From: Methanobacteriota archaeon
Lineage (GTDB): Archaea; Halobacteriota; Methanomicrobia; Methanomicrobiales; Methanomicrobiaceae
Direction of reading: 5' to 3'
Assembly (NCBI GenBank): GCA_016841665.1
Contig: JAENYT010000003.1
Location: forward strand, 83,376-147,375
DNA length: 64,000 nt
The notes below the pieces were generated by a model that was not told the DNA's origin, made no database searches, and was given only the letters and a program-made list of their open reading frames with translations. The first letter of the stretch is position 1, and each line of letters begins with the position of its first letter. The translations under genes and the position numbers were made by a program. Below, one piece after another: positions 39,750 to 48,167 of this stretch.

Positions 39750-40034
39750 GCGGGCTTGCTCTCTCGCTCCGGCAGGCCTTTGCTTGCATCGCAACACCTC
39801 CTTTGTTTTCGCCCGGTTGATGGTCATTGGTGACGCCCTCACGCGTCGCATCTCCGCTTCGCCCCGGTGCTCTGCTTGACGGCTCCTCGTGCACGCCGCT
39901 CTCGCAGACTGCTGGCGCAGACTGCTCCGCGGCTATGTTCTGGTGCGGTGCGAACGCCTCCAGGAATATCAGGTCTGCCGCTGTTCGGCGGCACCGCTCC
40001 CTCCGGTCGCTGACCAGATAATCCGGGCGGCTGG
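39750..40034. repeat. Dispersed GC-rich repeat, copy 3
   Basis: Same core and 3' half (gacggctcctcgtgcacgccgctctcgcagactgctggcgcagactgctccgcggctatgttctggtgcggtgcgaacgcctccaggaatatcaggtctgccgc). Confidence 0.9.
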
Positions 40035-40228
40035 CCCTGATAAAATCCCCTCATTTCCTGGGATACTTGAGCCAGAACTCTTGGTTGTGTGAGTTGCGAA
40101 AAGCTGAGTGTCGATACGAGTGGCGAAGATTTCTGGAAGGGAATATTAGAATATTATAACAATAGTGTATCATAATTACGTTTTTATTGCATTAGATTAA
40201 TTGTTCTGTTTAACGTACTGGAGAGTTT

Positions 40229-42613
40229 ATGATCCGTCTGCTGCTCGTCGATGACGAACCCCTGTTTCTCATCGTAAGCAAAAAATTTCTTGAAAAAGAC
40301 GATTCTGGTATCGAGTGTGATATCTGCGATTCTGCTCAGGAAGCCCTTGAAAAATTGGCTACTTCCTCCTATAACGCCGTTGTTTCCGATTACGAGATGC
40401 CGATAATGAATGGTATCGCCCTGCTCAAAGCGGTGCGTGCTCAGCACCCCGGCCTCCCCTTCATCCTTCTGACGGGGCGGAGCCGCGAGGAGGTGGTCAT
40501 CGAGGCGCTGAACGAGGGCGCCGACTTTTATCTGCAGAAGAGCGCGGAGCCGAGCGCGCTCTATGCCGAGCTGGCCTCCAAGATCCGTCACGCAGTGGAC
40601 CGGCGTCGTGCGAGGGAAGCACTGCAAGAGAGTGAGGAGAAAGCGCGTGCCCAGCTCACCGAGATCGAGGCGATTTATACCTCGGCACCGGTCGGGCTGT
40701 GCCTTCTCGGTACGGATACCCGGTATCTGCGGGTCAACGAACAGTTTGCGGAGATGGATGGATTCTCCATTGAGGATCATCTCGGGAAAAAGGTCAGGGA
40801 GCTGGTTCCGGAACTTGCGGATGCGGCTGATGAACTCACCAGAACAGTGGTTGAGACTGGTGAGCCCGTACTCGATATCGAGATCGAGGGAGAGACCCCT
40901 GCACAACCGGGCGTACAGCGTTACTGGAAGGAATCCTGGGTGCCATTGAAGGATGCCCTGGGGCGTGTCAGGGCAATCAACATCGTTGCCGAAGATATTA
41001 CCGATAGCAAGAGGGCGGAAAAAGAGTTACGGCAGAGTCAACAGTCCGTTGCGGCGGAGCTCGACACCGCCCAACGCCTCCACCAGGTCAGCACGCAGCT
41101 GATCCAGGCCGACAGAATCGAGGCGCTCTATGAGCAGATTCTCGATACCGCGGTGATGATCATGCAGTCCGATTTCGCGAGCATCCAGATGCTCTACCCG
41201 GAACGCGGAACCATGGGGGAACTCCTCCTTCTGGGATACCGTGGCTTCACTCCAGAAGCCGCTAGGTTCTGGAAATGGGTGCGCCCGGATTCCGAGAGTT
41301 CCTGTGGAAAAGCTCTACGCACCAGGCAGCGCGTCACAGTCCCGGATATTCAGCACTGCGAATTCCTCGCTGGCAGCGCCGATCAGGAGACATATCTCCA
41401 GACTGGCATCCATGCTGTGCAGACCACACCGCTGATCTCGCGTTCAGGCACCCTGCAGGGAATGATTTCCACGCACTGGCGCGTGCCGCACGAGCCTACA
41501 GCAGATGAGCTGCGTTCCTTCGATGTTCTGGCACGCCAGGCCGCCGATCTCATCGACCGCACGCGGGCCGAGGGAACCCTCCGACATCAGACGGAGATGT
41601 TCCAGCGCCTCATCGATACGATTCCGGCGATGATCGCAATCTTCGATCCGAAGCTACACCGGTTCCGGTTCAACGAGGCGTTCCGGGACATTCTAGGCTG
41701 GACCAAGGAAGATGCCGCCAAAGGCGACTTCATGGCAATGCTCTACCCGGATCCTGCGTACCGGGCGCAAGTCTCGGCATTCATGCAATCGCTGGAACCT
41801 GGCTGGCAGGATTGGAAGGCGAAGGCAAAAGACGGAAGTATCGTGGAGAGCTCATGGGCGACCATCCGCCTCTCGGACGACACCCTGATCGGCATCGGCA
41901 TCGATCTCCGGGAGCGCAAGAACGCGGAAAAATCACTCAAAGATGCGAATAAAAAGCTCAATTTGCTCACCAGCATTACCCGCCACGACATCCTCAACCA
42001 GGTCACGGCACTGAAGGCATTTCTCACCCTGATGCAGGATCCGGACTACAATGAGGGCGAAGCAATGCAAATACTTCATCAATTGGATACAATCGCCGAT
42101 ACCATCCGCCGCCAGATCACCTTCACCGGCGATTACCAGGACATGGGGGAACGCAAACCCGAATGGCAGCAGGTGGAGTGGGTGGTGATGCGGGCGGCGA
42201 AGAGTGTGCGGCTGAACGGAGCTGCGCTCGCGGTGGATACCGGGTCCCTGGAACTCTTTGCGGATCCCATGCTGGAGAAGGCTTTCTTCAACCTGCTGGA
42301 CAATGCGGTCATCCACGGAGATGGGGTCAAAAATATCATCATATCGTTCCGTAAGGAAGAAGGCTCGGGAATGCTTGTGGTCGAGGATGACGGCGTGGGC
42401 GTGCCTGCATCCATTAAAGATACGATTTTCGAGCGCGGGGTGGGGAAAGTCACCGGATACGGCCTCTTTCTGGGAAAAGAGATCCTCGACATCACGGGTC
42501 TGTCCATCAGGGAGACCGGTGAGGAAGGGAGCGGAGCACGGTTCGAGATCGAGGTGCCGGCCGGGAAATGGCGGATGGCGGAGCATGAGTGTGCCTTTCA
42601 TGGACGGTTGTGA
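40229..42613 (+). CDS. Hybrid sensor kinase REC-PAS-GAF-PAS-HisKA-like-HATPase
   Basis: N-terminal REC (MIRLLLVDDEP...SDYEMPIMNGI...LTGRSREE), PAS, GAF, PAS, H-box SITRHDILNQVTALKAFL, HATPase. Confidence 0.93.
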   Translation: MIRLLLVDDEPLFLIVSKKFLEKDDSGIECDICDSAQEALEKLATSSYNAVVSDYEMPIMNGIALLKAVRAQHPGLPFILLTGRSREEVVIEALNEGADFYLQKSAEPSALYAELASKIRHAVDRRRAREALQESEEKARAQLTEIEAIYTSAPVGLCLLGTDTRYLRVNEQFAEMDGFSIEDHLGKKVRELVPELADAADELTRTVVETGEPVLDIEIEGETPAQPGVQRYWKESWVPLKDALGRVRAINIVAEDITDSKRAEKELRQSQQSVAAELDTAQRLHQVSTQLIQADRIEALYEQILDTAVMIMQSDFASIQMLYPERGTMGELLLLGYRGFTPEAARFWKWVRPDSESSCGKALRTRQRVTVPDIQHCEFLAGSADQETYLQTGIHAVQTTPLISRSGTLQGMISTHWRVPHEPTADELRSFDVLARQAADLIDRTRAEGTLRHQTEMFQRLIDTIPAMIAIFDPKLHRFRFNEAFRDILGWTKEDAAKGDFMAMLYPDPAYRAQVSAFMQSLEPGWQDWKAKAKDGSIVESSWATIRLSDDTLIGIGIDLRERKNAEKSLKDANKKLNLLTSITRHDILNQVTALKAFLTLMQDPDYNEGEAMQILHQLDTIADTIRRQITFTGDYQDMGERKPEWQQVEWVVMRAAKSVRLNGAALAVDTGSLELFADPMLEKAFFNLLDNAVIHGDGVKNIIISFRKEEGSGMLVVEDDGVGVPASIKDTIFERGVGKVTGYGLFLGKEILDITGLSIRETGEEGSGARFEIEVPAGKWRMAEHECAFHGRL

Positions 42614-42687
42614 CGCAAAATCGTACGCTGGTCTGGATGAAGACGTAATCATGCATCATGACCGGTGTACCGGTGCGCTTGATTGAG

Positions 42688-43824
42688 CTACCTTGAAAAG
42701 ACATCGGGAAGGTTGGCGGAATTGTCAGACTGTCGGTATTCGTGCCTGTGGCGGTGGTGGATATCGGGCCGGTGGGGATGGGAATGCGTACATACCTCGT
42801 GTGTATGGAGGTGCGAATGAAATCCCCAGGTATCGAGGGGAGGCGCCTCCTCACTGTGCGCATGGTCATGGTGGCCGTCATCATGACTATGGCGGTGCTC
42901 ATGAACCTCGGAAGGATGCGTATGCCTATGGATGTGGTTTTCGGTGATAAGGAGGAAGCATCCCACCAGCATAAGGCCGAATGCGATAAAGAAAAGCGTT
43001 CCCGGCGTGTCGGAAAAGATGAGGAATGCAAACCCTACCCCGAAAAATGGCGAGAGTGAAAAGAGGGCTGCACCTCTGGCCGAACCCAGGCCCCGTATGG
43101 CGAGGACCAGGCAGATGCTCATGAGCCCGCCGAAACTTACCATCCCGATGGCCATGGCGGTCAGGGTGGTTGGGGGGGATGGCAGGGTCTCACCGAGAAC
43201 CTGCGCGAGAAAAAGAGAGAGGGTTCCGGCGCCAAGCCCTTTCACCATAATGATCGTGAAGGGATCCTTCCCCGAGATGCGCTGAATGATATTATTGTCA
43301 ACGCCCCACACGGTGCAGGCGAGGATCACGCCGAGCGCCCCGAGGGATACCCCGTAAGCGGCATCGGGCCTGTAGGTGAGCAAGGCGCAGGAGAGGGTGA
43401 TGAGCACGATCGAAAGCCCGATGCGCCTGTCCACGAATTCTCCCACCAGAAGCGCGGCGATGAGCATGGTGGCCACTCCTTCGAAATTCAACAGGAGCGC
43501 AGCGATTGATGCCGGCGTATGGGGGAGACTGAACATCAGGATCACCGGCCCCAGAAACGAACCCACCACCATGGTTCCCACGAGCCACGGCACATCTTCG
43601 CGGCTCAGGGCAGCTTCATGATGCCTCCGCGGTCTCCCGGACAGGGAAAGGAGAATCCTAATGAGGAGCAGGCTCAAACCACTGCCCAGAAAGAGCAGTC
43701 CGGCCATGGTGGCGGGAGGCACTTCGCCGAGCATATATTTCGAAGCCTGGGCTCCCGCACCGAACAGGAGAGCCGCGAGGATTCCGAAAACCACATAAAT
43801 ATGCCGTGATGACGCAATTGGCAT
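42688..43824 (-). CDS. EamA/DMT-family transporter with His-rich C-terminal tail
   Basis: Ten TM-like segments; C-terminal NHIHRHTHPSEVHEHRHSHDDGHHDHAHSEEAPP...HSHLHTHEVCTHSHPHRPDIHHRHRHEYRQ. Confidence 0.9.
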   Translation of the reverse strand: MPIASSRHIYVVFGILAALLFGAGAQASKYMLGEVPPATMAGLLFLGSGLSLLLIRILLSLSGRPRRHHEAALSREDVPWLVGTMVVGSFLGPVILMFSLPHTPASIAALLLNFEGVATMLIAALLVGEFVDRRIGLSIVLITLSCALLTYRPDAAYGVSLGALGVILACTVWGVDNNIIQRISGKDPFTIIMVKGLGAGTLSLFLAQVLGETLPSPPTTLTAMAIGMVSFGGLMSICLVLAIRGLGSARGAALFSLSPFFGVGFAFLIFSDTPGTLFFIAFGLMLVGCFLLITENHIHRHTHPSEVHEHRHSHDDGHHDHAHSEEAPPLDTWGFHSHLHTHEVCTHSHPHRPDIHHRHRHEYRQSDNSANLPDVFSR

Positions 43825-43933
43825 TAGATCTCACAGTATGTGGAGTTAAAGGAAAAAGTATTGTGATTTCTCTCGAATGCTCCCCCTTATATGAGAATGC
43901 ATCGGGGATGAGATCTCAATAAGAATAAAAGGA

Positions 43934-44130
43934 CGCCCCCGACAGGATCTGCGGAATGGGCTTCAAATGTTCTTTATTTTGCATTTTGCAGCAATTTACG
44001 TATCTCTATTTTAAGCCAAAATGGGAAAAATCTTGCGCGTGCCTGCACCGGTGAGTAGGTCCTCTCCCTCACAAGCCCAAAGCGCCATCGTTTCGTAATC
44101 AGGGCCAATTTTTGCGCACCAATCACCCCT
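43934..44130. repeat. Left direct repeat flanking the AT-rich cassette (tRNA-Asn 3'-end-like)
   Basis: cgcccccgacaggatctgcggaatgggcttcaaatgttc...gtgcctgcaccggtgagtaggtcctctccctc... aligns with 47660-47852. Confidence 0.9.
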
Positions 44131-44350
44131 ATTTAAATCTCTCAAGTAAGCCCGAATAATCCGTATTTTAGCCCGAACGTTCTCATTCACGCCCCTGTCT
44201 ATTATGACATTTTGTTTGACTGCCTCCACCTGCTCGTGCGCGATGGTGCGGTGCGAAAGCCGCTGGTGGGATTATAACCTTCCGCCTTATGAGGTGAAGA
44301 GTTGTTACATGGAGTCTATTCTTGTCAATTCACGAGATATCCCATCAAAA

Positions 44351-45532
44351 TTAGCTATAACAGGGTGAAACAGTATCTTCTCTATTACTGCGAATATTCT
44401 GTTCCGGAACCACTGTTGCAGACTTTGATGTATCATTTATTTTGCTTTGTTTTGGACGAAGCCCAAAAGCTTCTTGGAAGCTCTTGGCATTGACAAATTT
44501 ATCAACCAATCCTTGATATGGTGGGAAAGCTCCTCCAAATCCGATAACTCTACGAGCATCGGCGATTGATTCCAATTGATCTGGATTCCAAAAAGGCGAA
44601 ACATATTGGTTTTTCTTAAGTGATGTCAATGGCTCATATCTCATTGGATACGAAACACACCCCATTTTGGCAATGTCCTGAATTATTTCCAAAAATGAAT
44701 TTGGATCATCCCCATAACCAGTTTCTTGATTATAGAAATTATACAGAGTATAGAAGAGAATTTTCCTTCGCTTAATGCCAGCCTCTTCGAGATGTTTAAC
44801 TGCTCTTTCTACCGCATTTTTTTCATCTTTAAAATCATACGCCATTCGGATTATCGGCGTTTTAATTTCTCCAATAAGTTGAGCCTTTTCTTCATCCATC
44901 AATCTAGCATCGAGACCTTGATTAAAATCAATTTTTAATCCTGTCTCTTTTAAATCGAAAATTGTTTTTTTCCAGAGTGGAGATGCTAGAAAATTGTTAT
45001 CCCATAGGATTACTTGCTTATGATTGGGATGAATAAATTTTTGTATATCCGAAATTGCAACTCTAATTTTACCTTCAAGTTTTGGGACAATACAAAATGG
45101 ACAGTTCCTGATGCAGCCACGTGTAGTGAACAATATCGAACTATCCCATTTTTCCCATTTCTCAATGGTATTCAGAATGTCATATGCGGGCATGTATTGT
45201 TCAGCTGCGTCATGCAATCCTATGTGAACATTAACAAAAGGATAGTGGGCTTTAACTCTATTAGGCATAATTGAAGCATACAGCCCTCCAACAGATATTT
45301 TTGCGTCGGGAAATTTTTCATGATAGAATTCTATTGCTTTGTGCACTGGAGACCAGGCATATGTGAAAAGCGAAGTGATGTATATTTTATCAGGATCGGT
45401 ATTTAGGTTCTGTTCGAGGCCACGAATTAAACTGATCTGATCTCCACGTGAACGATGGTACGAAGCCAGTTTTAATAACCCTAATGGAGGATATTTTGAA
45501 TAATACTGTGGCTCGACGAGAAGAATATCCAT
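44351..45532 (-). CDS. Radical SAM protein (possibly B12-binding N-terminal domain)
   Basis: MDILLVEPQYYSKYPPLGLLKLASYHRSRGDQISLIRG...TTRGCIRNCPFCIVPKLEGK (CX3CX2C). Confidence 0.88.
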   Translation of the reverse strand: MDILLVEPQYYSKYPPLGLLKLASYHRSRGDQISLIRGLEQNLNTDPDKIYITSLFTYAWSPVHKAIEFYHEKFPDAKISVGGLYASIMPNRVKAHYPFVNVHIGLHDAAEQYMPAYDILNTIEKWEKWDSSILFTTRGCIRNCPFCIVPKLEGKIRVAISDIQKFIHPNHKQVILWDNNFLASPLWKKTIFDLKETGLKIDFNQGLDARLMDEEKAQLIGEIKTPIIRMAYDFKDEKNAVERAVKHLEEAGIKRRKILFYTLYNFYNQETGYGDDPNSFLEIIQDIAKMGCVSYPMRYEPLTSLKKNQYVSPFWNPDQLESIADARRVIGFGGAFPPYQGLVDKFVNAKSFQEAFGLRPKQSKINDTSKSATVVPEQNIRSNREDTVSPCYS

Positions 45533-45630
45533 AAGTGGTATGTGTGGGTCTCTGATGTTAAGGATTCCGAAAATCAATCACTTGAGGATCCACATTATTG
45601 TGATTGATAGGATCCTTCGAATACTCGTTA

Positions 45631-47373
45631 TCAAACCTTCTCTGAATGGTCTATCAGACGGTAAAGTAAACCCATTACTGCCACGATTTGCGCCATGACC
45701 TTCAAACGTTCAGCTTCTGTCGTGCCTTCCAACCATTCCAGTGTATCATGCCCTTTTTCATGTTTAAATGAGTTGATGATTAAATCATAAAATGTGTATA
45801 CCATTACACCGAAGCGTCGATTTTTTTCTGGTTTGGGATGGAATTGTAATAGAGGGCCGCCTTTCCTTTCAGTTACGTTCCCAAAACCATAGGCCTTCGC
45901 AATTAAGTCAATAAATTTAGTTGCGTTTTCACCTGTTTTATCTTTAAGCAGTTCTTCAATGGAGTCGGCTACAGAATTTACAGGATTTAACAGTCCTTTG
46001 CCTTTGGATCTCTTTACGGAGTCCTTTACAGGTTTAGGGAGTGTTTCAATCATCTTGTTTAACTCTTCTCTTCTTTGTCGGATTAATTCTGCTTGTAAGT
46101 CTTTTTCTGAAAAATCAACTTGATCTGCAATTTGATCGAGTTCTTCCTTGATCTCTTCTCCGTGGGCATCAATAACGGTTTTAATTGCTAAAAAAGCCGG
46201 GTTTCCGGGGAAACTTCTTGATTTAACAGTGCTCTCTCTAACCTTTTTTATATCTTTTTTAGCTTCGGGTATGTTTCCCTTTTCAATTTTTTGTGAGATA
46301 CTTTTTAATTTACGAGACTTCACGATTTCTGCTTGATAGCGATTTGCAATTTGTAGTTGTTTTACACAATCAGCAACTTGATCAAAAAAAGGCCGAAAAT
46401 CCTCACTGTTGTATTCAAATCCATTTCTTCCTGCATTTTCACGGATATTTTCGGAGATTATGTGAATCTCTCCATATTGCCACTGATTATAAAATTCAGT
46501 ATAAAATGACTTAATTAAATTTTCATCTCCAATAGTCATCCCTTTCTTTTTAAAGAAAATACCGCCGTTTGGCCATTTTAGTACTTTATTTTCTTTTGTT
46601 GTAACAAACCACGCAATTGCAACAATCTTCTCCTTAACGGCAATTTTATATTGGATAATTGGCTCATAGTATAGATTTCCATTGTATGGGGGTCTGTATA
46701 TTTTCTCTTTATTAAACCGAATCTCAACATCAGGGAAGGAAATGCCATTCTCGATTAGATACTTGTTTACTTCTACTAACCGTGGGAATTTCACCAGGTC
46801 AAATGGTGCAGGGGCAATTTTTTGGAGATATTGCACAATTTCGCTATCAGAAAAAAATCGCATCTGATTCGGAAGTATTGTTTCGAGTCTTATTATGGTG
46901 AAGTGATCGTCTTTAAAAGATTCATTCTTTCCTAGCTCAACTTCTTCGATATCAGATGTGGCTTTTGTGAGGATATTTGTTATTGGCTCATTGCTTTGAT
47001 ATGCTTCTCTAAGTATTTCATTATCTATTTCTACCCTCAATTTTGGCTTATTTTTCATTTTCGATATAATTACAATCTTCATTGATGCCGACACGCCACT
47101 CCAAATCCCTAGACCTCTCCATCCAATCTGATCCTTTTCCTTTTTCGATTTGCCGATACTGAGAGCCTCTTTTAGGCCAGATTCGTCCATACCATCGGCA
47201 TCGTCGTGAATAACAAGAGTATTTCCATTTTCAAGATAGATATCGATATTTTTCGCGCCTGAATCTATGCTGTTCTGAATATATTCACGGACACAATTCA
47301 AATTTCCATCATAGAGACCAGAAGTAATTGTTTCAATTAAGCGTGCGCCGATAACCTCATTTGTAAATTCCAT
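45631..47373 (-). CDS. Hsp90/MORC-like GHKL ATPase protein (580 aa)
   Basis: IETITSGLYDGNLNCVREYIQNSIDSGAKNIDIYLENGNTLVIHDDADGMDESGLKEALSIGKSKKEKDQIGWRGLGIWSG: GHKL N-box and G1/G2-like motifs. Confidence 0.85.
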   Translation of the reverse strand: MEFTNEVIGARLIETITSGLYDGNLNCVREYIQNSIDSGAKNIDIYLENGNTLVIHDDADGMDESGLKEALSIGKSKKEKDQIGWRGLGIWSGVSASMKIVIISKMKNKPKLRVEIDNEILREAYQSNEPITNILTKATSDIEEVELGKNESFKDDHFTIIRLETILPNQMRFFSDSEIVQYLQKIAPAPFDLVKFPRLVEVNKYLIENGISFPDVEIRFNKEKIYRPPYNGNLYYEPIIQYKIAVKEKIVAIAWFVTTKENKVLKWPNGGIFFKKKGMTIGDENLIKSFYTEFYNQWQYGEIHIISENIRENAGRNGFEYNSEDFRPFFDQVADCVKQLQIANRYQAEIVKSRKLKSISQKIEKGNIPEAKKDIKKVRESTVKSRSFPGNPAFLAIKTVIDAHGEEIKEELDQIADQVDFSEKDLQAELIRQRREELNKMIETLPKPVKDSVKRSKGKGLLNPVNSVADSIEELLKDKTGENATKFIDLIAKAYGFGNVTERKGGPLLQFHPKPEKNRRFGVMVYTFYDLIINSFKHEKGHDTLEWLEGTTEAERLKVMAQIVAVMGLLYRLIDHSEKV

Positions 47374-47659
47374 TTTCCTTCACCACAATTGGATTTGAAA
47401 AACACCAAAAGGTCTACAATTAAGATCAATGGATAATTGACAAATATAGATATCGATTCTTAAAATGGATATTTCGAAATAATCTGAAATTTTCTAACTT
47501 AAAATTTCAAGAACAAAAACGTTGTCGAATAATGCTATCTTGAGCCTGTTCTCCTGTGGGTTGTTACCCCGTGATCAACAATAAATTCGAGACTCAAGCG
47601 TGCCGAAGAAACGATTGAAAAAAAACAGAGCGGGCCGCAACCGCACCCCACCAAAACAA

Positions 47660-47852
47660 CGCCCCCAACAGGATCTCCGAAATGGGCTTCAAATATTCGT
47701 CACTTTACATTTTGAAGCAATTTACGTCTCTCTATTTTGAGCCAAAAAGGGAAAAATCTTGCGTGTGCCTGCACCGGCGAGTAGGTCCTCTCTCTCGCAG
47801 GCCACAATCGCAATCGTTTCGTAATAAGGGCCAATTTTTTGTGCCTTATCCC
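47660..47852. repeat. Right direct repeat flanking the AT-rich cassette (tRNA-Asn 3'-end-like)
   Basis: cgcccccaacaggatctccgaaatgggcttcaaatattcgtc...; first bases identical to the 3' end of tRNA-Asn at 63948. Confidence 0.9.
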
Positions 47853-47910
47853 CCCGCCCCCTGTCCCTCGATCCATTCCTTGAGCCGGACGGCAATGATG
47901 ATCACCAAGG

Positions 47911-48066
47911 TCAGGCAATCAGGTTGATGATGACGAAGTACGCCATCGAGAGATAGCCGTACGCCGGCACGCCGGTGATCTCGTAAGCGATACGTCCCCC
48001 TATCAGGAGGATGATTGCAGCGGCCCACAGCACCGCGAGGAAGAGTTTGATCCGTTTATCAGTCAT
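47911..48066 (-). CDS. Small membrane protein, possibly frameshifted near its C-terminus
   Basis: MTDKRIKLFLAVLWAAAIILLIGGRIAYEITGVPAYGYLSMAYFVIINLIA*; the next frame continues LTLVIIIAVRLKEWIEGQGAGG*. Confidence 0.5.
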   Translation of the reverse strand: MTDKRIKLFLAVLWAAAIILLIGGRIAYEITGVPAYGYLSMAYFVIINLIA

Positions 48067-48167
48067 TTTTCCCTCCCCTTTCTCTCCCACATAGCGTCTT
48101 TCGATCACTTCCGCCGGAACGCGATGAAGACCATTTTTCCAGGGAAACCAGGAGCACACTGTCACGT

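Noticed and set aside
44302-44493. 63-aa plus-strand ORF in the AT-rich cassette
   Set aside because: Overlaps the 3' end of the radical SAM gene on the opposite strand; no domain features
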